A DNA stretch of 6,922 nt from an uncultured delta proteobacterium. GTDB lineage: Bacteria; Myxococcota_A; Bradymonadia; REDH01. The notes under the pieces are model-generated. The model was not told the origin of the DNA and did no database searches. It saw nothing but the letters and a program-made list of their open reading frames with translations. The DNA is taken from positions 1-6,922 of the forward strand of contig CAIQPA010000234.1 in assembly GCA_903873545.1 (NCBI GenBank), read 5' to 3'. Below are positions 1-5,564 of this stretch, piece after piece. Positions within the stretch are counted from its first letter, which is position 1; each line of letters starts with the position of its first letter. The translations under genes and the position numbers were made by a program.

Positions 1-1
1 C

Positions 2-553
2 CGCTGGCGCGCGGAGCACGACGCCATCCTGGTGGGCGCCGGCACCCTGCGCGCCGACAACCCGCAGCTGACCGCGCGCGGGGTCGGTGCCGCGGTGCAA
101 CCTACCCGGTTTGTGCTCGATACGCGGCTCTCGGCTCCGCTCGATGCGACGATCTTCAATGATGGTGCTGCCCCCACGGTTGTCCTCTGTGGCAGCGACG
201 CTGATGCGGAGCGAATTGCCTCGCTTCGCGCCCGCGGCATCGAGGTGGACTGCCTGGCGCTGGAAGAGGGGCGTCTGCCGGTGCAGTCCATCCTGGACGC
301 AGTGGTCGCCCGTGGCTGCCTGAGTCTCTTCGTGGAGGGCGGCGCGACGCTCGCCGGCGCGCTGCTCGATGCTAGCGTAATCGACCGTGTCCGCTTCTTC
401 TACGCGCCGCTGCTGCTGGGCGGCGAGCGGGCGCTGGCGGCCATCGGTGGCCGTGGTTTCGACGCGCCCGCCGTCGCGGAGCGCCTCTCCGATCTCTCCT
501 ATGAGCAGGTCGGTCCTGACCTGCTCGTCACAGGCTCCATCGCGCCACGCTGA
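2..553 (+). CDS. ribD: RibD, riboflavin biosynthesis reductase domain (5' truncated by window edge)
   Basis: This is the C-terminal 183 residues of the 5-amino-6-(5-phosphoribosylamino)uracil reductase, which reduces the ribosyl side chain to ribityl with NADPH in the cytoplasm. The frame is open to the left edge, so no start is visible. Visible residues 1-27 include the typical RibD stretch RWRAEHDAILVGAGTLRADN followed by PQLTAR. The GAGT at 12-15 lies in the NADPH-binding part. QPTRFVLDTRL (33-43), VEGG (111-114) and GPDLLVTG (171-178) are the other expected family blocks. The protein ends normally at TGA 551-553. About 30 residues of the reductase domain, and the N-terminal deaminase domain if present, lie outside the window. 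A stand-alone reductase cannot be excluded, but position at the head of a ribE-ribB-ribH cluster favours bifunctional RibD. The next gene starts 111 nt downstream, an unusually wide gap for this cluster. Confidence 0.93.
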   Translation, partial: RWRAEHDAILVGAGTLRADNPQLTARGVGAAVQPTRFVLDTRLSAPLDATIFNDGAAPTVVLCGSDADAERIASLRARGIEVDCLALEEGRLPVQSILDAVVARGCLSLFVEGGATLAGALLDASVIDRVRFFYAPLLLGGERALAAIGGRGFDAPAVAERLSDLSYEQVGPDLLVTGSIAPR

Positions 554-604
554 GGGCCCAAATGGCAGGTATCTGGCCGCGCTCCGTTTGACGGAACGGC
601 CCTC
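552..604 (+). other. Inverted repeats and alternative RNA pairings after ribD
   Basis: Two mutually exclusive pairings are visible. In the first, TCCGT (583-587) pairs with ACGGA (591-595) around a TTG loop, extended outward by GGCCG (575-579) with CGGCC (597-601). In the second, GAGGGCC (552-558, overlapping the ribD stop) pairs with GGCCCTC (598-604), using the same 3' arm. There is no downstream T-run, so this is not a classical intrinsic terminator. The conserved boxes of an FMN riboswitch were not found. It could be a DNA operator, an RNA leader or chance in GC-rich DNA. Confidence 0.35.
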
Positions 605-616
605 GATGCCTAGAGG
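588..616 (+). promoter_or_regulatory. Possible sigma70-like promoter for ribE
   Basis: TTGACG at 588-593 matches the -35 consensus at five of six bases. Exactly 17 nt later, TAGAGG at 611-616 matches the -10 consensus at only three of six. The -35 lies inside the inverted repeat TCCGT-TTG-ACGGA (583-595), which is where a regulator could bind. A start near 622-624 would give a leader of about 40 nt before the ribE ATG. That leader would hold a small hairpin, AGCGG (623-627) with CCGCT (634-638). The weak -10 keeps confidence low. The support is its location in the only wide gap of the operon. Confidence 0.25.
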
Positions 617-664
617 CTCCGCAGCGGATTCTGCCGCTTCTGCCACCGTTCTCTGGCTCTCAAG

Positions 665-1324
665 ATGTTCACCGGACTCGTTCAGGATGTTGGCACGCTA
701 TCGGCCCTCTCTCGGAGCGGGAACGATGCAATCTTCGAGATCCGGACGGCGCTCGATACAGCCACCTTTCATCTAGGCGAGAGCATTGCGGTCGATGGCT
801 GCTGCCTCACCGTCACCCGCTGGACCCGCGACACATTCACGGTCGAGCTCTCCGCGGAGACGCTCCGTCGGAGCCACCTTGGCGAGCTGAAGCAGGGCGC
901 CCGCATCCACCTCGAGCGTGCACTCGCGGTCGGCGACCGTCTCGGTGGCCACTTTGTTCAGGGTCATGTGGACGGCGTAGGCAGGCTCGTTGAACGCCGA
1001 GATGAGGGCGCCTGCGTGGTGCTCCGCTTTGCCATCCCCGCCGACCTCCTGCCCGACCTCGTCGAGAAGGGTTCGATCGCGGTGAGCGGCGTCTCACTGA
1101 CCATCAACCAGCTCACCGTCGACGGATTCGAGGTGATGATCATCCGCCATACGCAAGACAAGACGGGCCTGGCCGCGCTGGCGGTTGGTGCCTCGGTGAA
1201 CATCGAGACGGATATGCTCGCCAAGCATGTGCGCCGCCTCCTGACCTGGGGCGGTGCCTCCGCTTCTGGCTCCGATGCCCGTCTGCAGACGTTGCTCAAA
1301 GACAATGGATACCTGAACGAGTAA
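665..1324 (+). CDS. ribE: Riboflavin synthase, alpha subunit (RibE/RibC type)
   Basis: The enzyme converts two molecules of 6,7-dimethyl-8-ribityllumazine into riboflavin and the pyrimidine diamine, acting as a cytoplasmic homotrimer. At 219 residues it has the usual family length and shows the two lumazine-binding barrel repeats. The first begins with the diagnostic MFTG and contains GESIAVDGCCLTV (38-50) and GGHFVQGHVDG (94-104). The second contains GSIAVSGVSLTIN (136-148), RHTQDKTGL (161-169) and ETDMLAKHV (181-189). Residues matching the known active site are F2, C47, H101, S144 and D183. ATG 665 is chosen because the N-terminal MFTG is itself catalytic. No Shine-Dalgarno is evident in front of it, unlike the next gene. 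It follows ribD by 111 nt and precedes ribB by 10 nt, so it is probably co-transcribed with ribB and perhaps also read from its own promoter. Confidence 0.97.
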   Translation: MFTGLVQDVGTLSALSRSGNDAIFEIRTALDTATFHLGESIAVDGCCLTVTRWTRDTFTVELSAETLRRSHLGELKQGARIHLERALAVGDRLGGHFVQGHVDGVGRLVERRDEGACVVLRFAIPADLLPDLVEKGSIAVSGVSLTINQLTVDGFEVMIIRHTQDKTGLAALAVGASVNIETDMLAKHVRRLLTWGGASASGSDARLQTLLKDNGYLNE

Positions 1325-1329
1325 AGGAG
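1323..1329 (+). promoter_or_regulatory. Ribosome binding site of ribB
   Basis: AAAGGAG lies 5 nt before ATG 1335 and overlaps the ribE stop codon TAA (1322-1324). This arrangement suits translational coupling of ribE and ribB and supports the chosen ribB start. Confidence 0.75.
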
Positions 1330-1334
1330 CCCTG

Positions 1335-2504
1335 ATGCCGCTCGCAACCATCCCCCAAATCCTCGAAGCCTTTCGCAAGGGCGACCTCATCATCCTCGTC
1401 GACGACGAGGGCCGAGAGAACGAAGGCGACCTCGTCGTTGCTGCCGAGTTTGCTACGCCCGAGGCCATCAACTTTATGGCCAAGCATGGTCGTGGACTCA
1501 TCTGCCTTACGCTGACGGAAGAGCGCCTCGAAGAGCTCAAAATCCCCATGATGGTGCAGCAGAACACCGCCCAGTTCGGCACCGCCTTCACGGTCTCCAT
1601 CGAGGCCCGTGACGGCGTCACGACCGGCATCTCGGCGGCCGATCGCGCACGCACCATCGCGGTTGCTGTGGACGACAATGCGACTGCCGCAGACCTCGTC
1701 TATCCAGGCCATATCTTCCCGCTCCGCGCCCGCAAGGGCGGCGTGCTGGTCCGTACCGGCCAGACCGAAGGCAGCGTTGACCTCGCCCGCCTCTCGGGCC
1801 TCAAACCCGCTGCTGTCATCTGCGAGATTCTCAACGACGACGGCACCATGTCGCGCATGCCCGACCTCGAGCTATTCGCTGCCGAGCACGGGCTGCTCAT
1901 CGCATCGGTTGCAGACCTCATCGATTACCGGCTGCAGACCGACTCGCTCGTCGAGCTGGTGGCCGAGATCCCCTTCCCCTGCGAGGCCCACGCTGGCTTC
2001 AAACTGCGTGCCTACCGCAGCCATGTTGACGGTGGAGAGCATCTCGCGCTCGTCCTCGGCGACCCGGGGACGGCGACCGAGCCTGTCCGTGTCCGTGTGC
2101 AGCATCCGGCCCTGGTTGGAGATGTCTTCCGTGGCACCCAAGTGCGTGGCGGCTGGCAGCTGCACGGCGCGATGCAGATGATCGCCGAGGCCGGCGTCGG
2201 CGTCCTCGTCTACCTGCACAAGCCCGAAGTCAGCCGCTTCGAGAGCCTCGCCACCTTCGCGGTCGACCGCACCGACGCTGACACCATCCGCCGCCTCGCC
2301 CCCAACTTCGGCGCACCCGCCTCGGTGAACCGCCCCAAGGCTGCCCTGCGCGACCTCGGCATCGGCGCCCAGATCCTCCGCGATTGCGGCGTCTCCCGCA
2401 TGTCCATCCTCTCCTCGAGCGACCACCAGATTGGCGGCCTCGAGGGGTATGGCCTTACGGTCGACAAGTACGAACCCATCCCGCGCCCTGACGCGCAGAA
2501 GTAA
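1335..2504 (+). CDS. ribB: 3,4-dihydroxy-2-butanone 4-phosphate synthase fused to a degenerate GTP cyclohydrolase II-like domain (RibBX type)
   Basis: Residues 1-203 form a complete DHBP synthase, which turns ribulose 5-phosphate into formate and the four-carbon precursor of lumazine. Visible motifs are the acidic metal and substrate loop DDEGRENEGD (23-32), GVTTGISAADR (94-104), PGHIFPLRA (124-132) and CEILNDDGTMSR (163-174). Residues 204-389 align with GTP cyclohydrolase II: QLHGAMQMI, LGIGAQILRDCGV (341-353) and GGLEGYGL (367-374) are recognisable. However, the zinc cysteines of the HSEC and RCDCG motifs are replaced by HPAL (257-260) and QVRGG (269-273). The RQEGRGIGL loop is lost (HKPEVSRFESL, 295-305), and the catalytic Asp of the ADLRD motif is A337, although R339 remains. 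The length (389) equals ordinary RibBA, so an automatic label of bifunctional ribBA is likely but probably wrong for the second activity. Known RibBX proteins of Proteobacteria share this pattern. The start is supported by AAAGGAG 5 nt upstream. Confidence 0.95.
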   Translation: MPLATIPQILEAFRKGDLIILVDDEGRENEGDLVVAAEFATPEAINFMAKHGRGLICLTLTEERLEELKIPMMVQQNTAQFGTAFTVSIEARDGVTTGISAADRARTIAVAVDDNATAADLVYPGHIFPLRARKGGVLVRTGQTEGSVDLARLSGLKPAAVICEILNDDGTMSRMPDLELFAAEHGLLIASVADLIDYRLQTDSLVELVAEIPFPCEAHAGFKLRAYRSHVDGGEHLALVLGDPGTATEPVRVRVQHPALVGDVFRGTQVRGGWQLHGAMQMIAEAGVGVLVYLHKPEVSRFESLATFAVDRTDADTIRRLAPNFGAPASVNRPKAALRDLGIGAQILRDCGVSRMSILSSSDHQIGGLEGYGLTVDKYEPIPRPDAQK

Positions 2505-2529
2505 CCAACTCTCTCACGGTGTGAACAAC

Positions 2530-2994
2530 ATGGCTCAGTGCATCCAAGGCTCGCTCGTCGCGACAGGTCTCCGTCTCGCCATTGTGACGACCCGGTGGAA
2601 TCACTTCATCACCGACCGCCTCGTTGAGGGCGCGCTCGACACCATCGAGCGCCACGGCGGAGATGCCGCTGCTACGGCCCTCATCAAGGTGCCCGGTGCC
2701 TTCGAGATCCCGCTCGCTGTCAGCCAGCTCGCCAAGTCGGGAAAGTATGATGCGATCATCGCGATTGGCGCGGTCATCCGCGGCTCGACGCCCCACTTCG
2801 ACTACGTCGCGGGAGAGGCCACCAAGGGCATCTCGCAGGTCTCCGTGGCGACGGGCGTGCCGATTGCCTTCGGCGTGATCACGGCCGACTCCATCGAGCA
2901 GGCCATTGAGCGCGCTGGAACCAAGATGGGCAACAAGGGCGCAGAGGCAGCCCTGGTCGCCATCGAGATGGCCAATCTGGGCAAAGTCCTGTGA
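2530..2994 (+). CDS. ribH: 6,7-dimethyl-8-ribityllumazine synthase (RibH)
   Basis: RibH condenses the ribityl-pyrimidine with DHBP to form lumazine, the substrate of RibE. It assembles into pentamers or 60-subunit shells. From ATG 2530 it has 154 residues, the standard length. Signature blocks are RWNHFITDRL (22-31, with W23 at the aromatic position that stacks on the substrate), KVPGAFEIP (53-61), the catalytic loop IRGSTPHFDYVAGE (83-96, with H89 as the acid/base) and AGTKMGNKGAEAA (129-141). The reading frame stays open upstream into the ribB gene, but that extension (from 2431) overlaps conserved ribB sequence and has no RibH homology. An in-frame GTG at 2521 would add only three residues. 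No good Shine-Dalgarno precedes either start. The gene follows ribB by 25 nt and its stop overlaps the nusB start. Confidence 0.97.
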   Translation: MAQCIQGSLVATGLRLAIVTTRWNHFITDRLVEGALDTIERHGGDAAATALIKVPGAFEIPLAVSQLAKSGKYDAIIAIGAVIRGSTPHFDYVAGEATKGISQVSVATGVPIAFGVITADSIEQAIERAGTKMGNKGAEAALVAIEMANLGKVL

Positions 2995-3506
2995 TCCCCG
3001 AGCGCGCAACCCACGAAGACCGTCGACGCGAACTTGCTCTCTGGGTCCTTTACGCAGCGGAGTTCAACGGACTGCCGCCGCTTGCCTCTCTCGCTGCTGT
3101 CGACGAGGCCATCGTAGGGACCGCCGAGCCGCTCACGGCCAAGCAGGTCAGCCCCTACCATCGCATCGAGCGCTTCGATGACTTCATCCCGGAGCGCGAC
3201 GAGTGGGAGGCCATGCGCGATGAGGTGACGGAGACCGTGCATCTTGTTGCCCACCAGATGGCGCTCATCGACGGCCATATCCGTACTGCCTCTCCTCGCT
3301 GGCGCCTCGACCGCATGCCGCCCATCGACCGCACCCTGCTCCGCATCGGCGTCGCGGAACTCATCTCCACCGACCGCCCCCGCGCACGCGGAACGGTCAA
3401 CGGCCTCATGGAGATCGCCAAGCGGTACGGCGAGGAGCAGACGCCCCGCTTCGTCAACGGCATCCTTGACCAGGTTCGTCGCAACCTGAACATCCCCTTC
3501 AACTAG
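2991..3506 (+). CDS. nusB: Transcription antitermination factor NusB
   Basis: NusB binds boxA RNA together with NusE (ribosomal protein S10) and keeps RNA polymerase elongating through rRNA operons. The 171-residue protein is longer than E. coli NusB (139), mainly through extra sequence in the middle and a slightly longer N-terminus. The all-helical fold is signalled by RRRELALWVLYAAEF (11-25), a basic start typical of the RNA-binding face. It is also signalled by IDRTLLRIGVAEL (112-124), NGLMEIAKRYG (137-147) and the near-invariant RFVNGILDQVRRNL (153-166). GTG 2991 is chosen because it forms a GTGA overlap with the ribH stop (2992-2994), the typical geometry for translational coupling, and because it leaves the first helix complete. 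The ribH-nusB pairing is common in bacteria. Confidence 0.95.
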   Translation: MIPERATHEDRRRELALWVLYAAEFNGLPPLASLAAVDEAIVGTAEPLTAKQVSPYHRIERFDDFIPERDEWEAMRDEVTETVHLVAHQMALIDGHIRTASPRWRLDRMPPIDRTLLRIGVAELISTDRPRARGTVNGLMEIAKRYGEEQTPRFVNGILDQVRRNLNIPFN

Positions 3507-3510
3507 GAGG
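3505..3510 (+). promoter_or_regulatory. Strong Shine-Dalgarno overlapping the nusB stop codon
   Basis: AGGAGG lies 4 nt before ATG 3515, and its first two bases are the last two of the nusB stop TAG (3504-3506). It is the strongest ribosome site in the operon and decides the start of the lipoprotein gene. The closeness to nusB suggests co-transcription and coupling. Confidence 0.8.
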
Positions 3511-3514
3511 CAGC

Positions 3515-4222
3515 ATGCTCGCCGCGCCTCTCCGTCTCGCCGCGCTGCTCGGTCTGCTCTCTCTGAACTCCTGCCAGGAGCCAGAGCAGGTTGCTGCTCC
3601 GTCGGCCTTTGACTGGGGCAACGAGCAGCCGTCTGGCTCCCTGATTCGCCGCAGCGACGTGCAGGGCGTAGCGGTGGAGCGCATGCGGGTGAGCCGCACG
3701 GCGCTCCGCTACTACGTTGGCCCTGGCGAGCGCGGCAGCCACCTCCGCACCACAGCCGCAGGGCTCGAACTGCTCACCGCAGATGGTCGGCCCTGGTGCC
3801 GTGGAACGCTCGACGTGGCAGCTGGTCGTGCCTCGCTTGCCTGCGACGGCTTTACGAAGGTCGAGCTTCTGCGGCAGCCCTCCGACGTTACCGTCACGCG
3901 CGACGCGCAGCCCTGGGGGCGCCTCATCCTCACCGCCGGCGCCCCGACTGCCCTAGAGACCGGAGCAACGCAGCTTGCCTTCAGCAACGAGGCGGGTTCC
4001 TGGGCGGCGAAGCGAGCTGACGGCGCGAGCGAGGGCTCCATGGCCGGCTGGAGCCGTGGCAAGGGCGCGCCGCTCCTCTGGCTCCCCCTGCCCACCTCAC
4101 CCGGCTTCGGCGACGACCGCTGGCCCGCCGTGCGGGCCTCTGTCGCCTGGCTCGCCTCCGCACTCCTCGACGACACCGCTGCGCCGGATGCCGCACCCAC
4201 TGCTGGCAGCGGCAAGCCCTAG
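3515..4222 (+). CDS. Predicted lipoprotein of unknown function
   Basis: No family is recognised. The 235-residue product starts with a short signal peptide: R7 is the only charge, a hydrophobic core spans 8-17, and a lipobox-like LNSC ends at C20. C20 would be lipidated after cleavage by signal peptidase II. Asn at the -2 position of the box is uncommon but tolerated. QEPE at +1 to +4 does not include the Asp(+2) inner-membrane retention signal known from enterobacteria. The rest is soluble and rich in Ala, Gly and Arg. C95 and C110 are the only other cysteines and could form a disulfide. The last 20 residues are a low-complexity Ala/Pro/Gly/Thr tail. The start is fixed by AGGAGG 4 nt upstream. 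It lies 8 nt after nusB, so it is likely the last gene of the riboflavin operon. Its stop overlaps that of the converging permease gene. Confidence 0.75.
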   Translation: MLAAPLRLAALLGLLSLNSCQEPEQVAAPSAFDWGNEQPSGSLIRRSDVQGVAVERMRVSRTALRYYVGPGERGSHLRTTAAGLELLTADGRPWCRGTLDVAAGRASLACDGFTKVELLRQPSDVTVTRDAQPWGRLILTAGAPTALETGATQLAFSNEAGSWAAKRADGASEGSMAGWSRGKGAPLLWLPLPTSPGFGDDRWPAVRASVAWLASALLDDTAAPDAAPTAGSGKP

Positions 4223-5001
4223 ACGAGCAGGTCGAGCGAGAGCTTGAGCACCAGCGCCGCCGCAACGCCGAGCGTCACGCGGCGCACCAGCAGCTGCCCC
4301 TCTTTCACCGCGATCCGAGCGCCGAGCGTGCCGCCCACCAGCTGCCCCACCGCCATCGGCAATGCGATATGCCAGAGCACCATGCCAGCGTGGGCAAACC
4401 AGAGCACCGAGGCAAGGTTGGAGGCGAAGTTCACCACCTTCGCGTTGGCGGTCGCCTGCAGCAGGTCGTCGCGCAGCAGAGCCACCATCAGCACAATCAG
4501 GAAGGTGCCGGTCCCAGGTCCGAAGAAGCCGTCGTAGAAGCCCACGCTGAGCGCTATCACCAGCGCCCACGACTTGGCCCGAGCAAGGGGCGGACGCGGG
4601 GCCGAGCCGGCCGCCGGCGGGCGATAGACAGCAATCGAACCCGCGGCCACCAGCAGCAGCCCGAGGACCACCGGGCGCAGGAGCGTCTTGTCGAGGTGCA
4701 GCACCATCTCGACGCCGCACAGCGCTCCCACGAACCCAGCGGGGAACAGCCATTGCGCCCGTGTCTTGTCCACCAGCCCACGCTGCCAGAAGGAGCGTAG
4801 CGCCGCCCCCGAACCCCAGACCGACTGCCCCTTGTTGGTGCCAAGCGCCAGCTCGGGCGGCAGGCCGGAGGCTAGCAGCGATGGAAGCGTGAGGAGTCCG
4901 CCGCCCCCGGCAATCGCATCCACCAGCCCGGCGAAGAATCCCACCAGCGCCAGCAGGGCGACGGTCGCAGAAAAGGGTTCGGGGATGGTGGCGAGCAGCA
5001 T
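4219..5001 (-). CDS. TSUP (TauE/SafE) family membrane permease, YfcA-like
   Basis: This is a 260-residue integral membrane protein of the TSUP family, whose characterised members move sulfur-containing anions or small organic acids across the inner membrane. The actual substrate cannot be read from sequence. Two inverted half-repeats are visible. The first carries GFFAGLVDAIAGGGGLLTLP (21-40) and LALGTNKGQS (51-60). The second carries SVGFYDGFFGPGTGTFL (152-168) and ATANAKVVNFASNLA (183-197). These blocks closely follow E. coli YfcA (SIAGGGGLLT, GFYDGFFGP, ATAHAKVLNATSN), and the length fits (about 260-270). About seven or eight hydrophobic helices span 11-31, 37-56, 84-101, 107-125, 145-175, 190-205, 212-230 and 240-258. 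No Shine-Dalgarno is seen before ATG 5001. The N-terminus is short and enters the first helix directly. The gene is divergent from the small membrane protein and convergent with the lipoprotein gene. Confidence 0.92.
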   Translation of the reverse strand: MLLATIPEPFSATVALLALVGFFAGLVDAIAGGGGLLTLPSLLASGLPPELALGTNKGQSVWGSGAALRSFWQRGLVDKTRAQWLFPAGFVGALCGVEMVLHLDKTLLRPVVLGLLLVAAGSIAVYRPPAAGSAPRPPLARAKSWALVIALSVGFYDGFFGPGTGTFLIVLMVALLRDDLLQATANAKVVNFASNLASVLWFAHAGMVLWHIALPMAVGQLVGGTLGARIAVKEGQLLVRRVTLGVAAALVLKLSLDLLV

Positions 5002-5008
5002 GCCGCGC

Positions 5009-5038
5009 GGTTACGCTGCGCGCAGAGTGAGCGCAACC
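5009..5038. promoter_or_regulatory. Inverted repeats in the divergent intergenic region, possible operator
   Basis: The 63-nt spacer between two divergent starts (5002-5064) holds GGTTACGCT (5009-5017) facing AGCGCAACC (5030-5038), which are complementary at eight of nine positions with a 12-nt spacer. Within it sits the perfect 10-bp palindrome CTGCGCGCAG (5016-5025), although the two dyads have different centres. No convincing -35/-10 pair was recognised on either strand. It could be a shared operator for both genes or a GC-rich coincidence. Confidence 0.35.
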
Positions 5039-5052
5039 TCCCTGCGCCCGTC

Positions 5053-5060
5053 GAGGAAGG
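5053..5060 (+). promoter_or_regulatory. Ribosome binding site of the small membrane protein
   Basis: GAGGAAGG lies 4 nt before ATG 5065. It supports both the reality of the downstream gene and its start. Confidence 0.7.
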
Positions 5061-5064
5061 TCAG

Positions 5065-5562
5065 ATGAGCGAACTGCAACCGGAACAAGAGGCAGCACCC
5101 GACGGGGCAGGGAAGGGCGACGAGACATTTCTCCTTGGCGCCTTCGCTGTCGGCGTTCACTTCTTGGCCGGCTTCTTTGTTGCAGCCACCATCTTCCTGT
5201 TGGCCATGCCCATGGAGCCGCCGATCGTCCGCAAGGTCATGCTCGGCTTCTCCATCGTCTTCTCCGTCGCCTGTTCGGTGCTCGGGACGATGGTCTCTCC
5301 CACCCGCCGGCCCGCCCGCAACATCGGGTTCACGCTCGTGGCCGCGTCGCTCGCGTCGCTCGCCTTCCTGACGGCGGTGAAGTTCACCATCGACGACCCG
5401 CGCCTCGCGCAGATGGCCGCCGATACCGGCTCTGCCGTCGGCTTCGGTGGCGACACCGCAAGCTTCCTCGCCCGCCTTCAGCAGGCCCAGACGGCGGCAT
5501 TGGTTGTAGGCGCGGTCGGCATCGTCAGCCTTGTCGCCAGCCTCCGTCGCAGAGCGGTCTAG
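5065..5562 (+). CDS. Small four-helix membrane protein of unknown function
   Basis: The 165-residue product has no family that I recognise. It begins with a hydrophilic, acidic segment of about 20 residues (MSELQPEQEAAPDGAGKGDE), with no cleavable signal. Four likely membrane helices follow, at about 22-49, 57-78, 87-106 and 143-159. Basic residues RKV (56-58) and PTRRPAR (79-85) flank helices 2 and 3, and the C-terminus is RRRAV. By the positive-inside rule the basic ends and both termini would face the cytoplasm. Residues 107-142 form an outside loop rich in Asp, Gly and Ala. Good periodicity and a clear GAGGAAGG site support it as real. It is transcribed divergently from the TSUP permease and may share its control. 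It ends 2 nt before the stop of the converging hydrolase. An exact tandem 9-bp repeat inside helix 3 encodes ASLASL. Confidence 0.72.
   Translation: MSELQPEQEAAPDGAGKGDETFLLGAFAVGVHFLAGFFVAATIFLLAMPMEPPIVRKVMLGFSIVFSVACSVLGTMVSPTRRPARNIGFTLVAASLASLAFLTAVKFTIDDPRLAQMAADTGSAVGFGGDTASFLARLQQAQTAALVVGAVGIVSLVASLRRRAV
5344..5361 (+). repeat. Exact tandem 9-bp duplication in the small membrane protein gene
   Basis: GCGTCGCTC occurs twice head to tail (5344-5352 and 5353-5361), in frame, giving ASL-ASL in the third membrane helix. It may be a replication-slippage duplication or simply reflect the low complexity of a helix in GC-rich DNA. Confidence 0.6.
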
Positions 5563-5564
5563 CG

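Noticed and set aside
554..664. FMN riboswitch (RFN element) before ribE
   Set aside because: The spacer is only 111 nt and the conserved RFN boxes were not found. Only simple inverted repeats are present.
2085..2098. Short tandem repeat of GTCCGT in ribB
   Set aside because: It encodes the alternating VRVRV of a beta strand and is too short to be meaningful.
1609..2181. A 190-residue + strand frame inside ribB
   Set aside because: It is a Ser/Arg/Pro-rich out-of-frame shadow of the conserved DHBP synthase coding region.
2431..2529. Upstream N-terminal extension of ribH
   Set aside because: It would overlap the conserved end of ribB and add 33 residues absent from RibH. ATG 2530 gives the standard 154 residues.
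2455..3009. A 184-residue - strand open frame opposite ribH
   Set aside because: It is antisense to a conserved lumazine synthase and shows no recognisable family or ribosome site.
4097..5128. A 343-residue open frame on the - strand overlapping the permease
   Set aside because: It is an arginine- and alanine-rich shadow frame of GC-rich DNA. The alternative - frame at 4219-5001 encodes a clear TSUP permease with conserved motifs.
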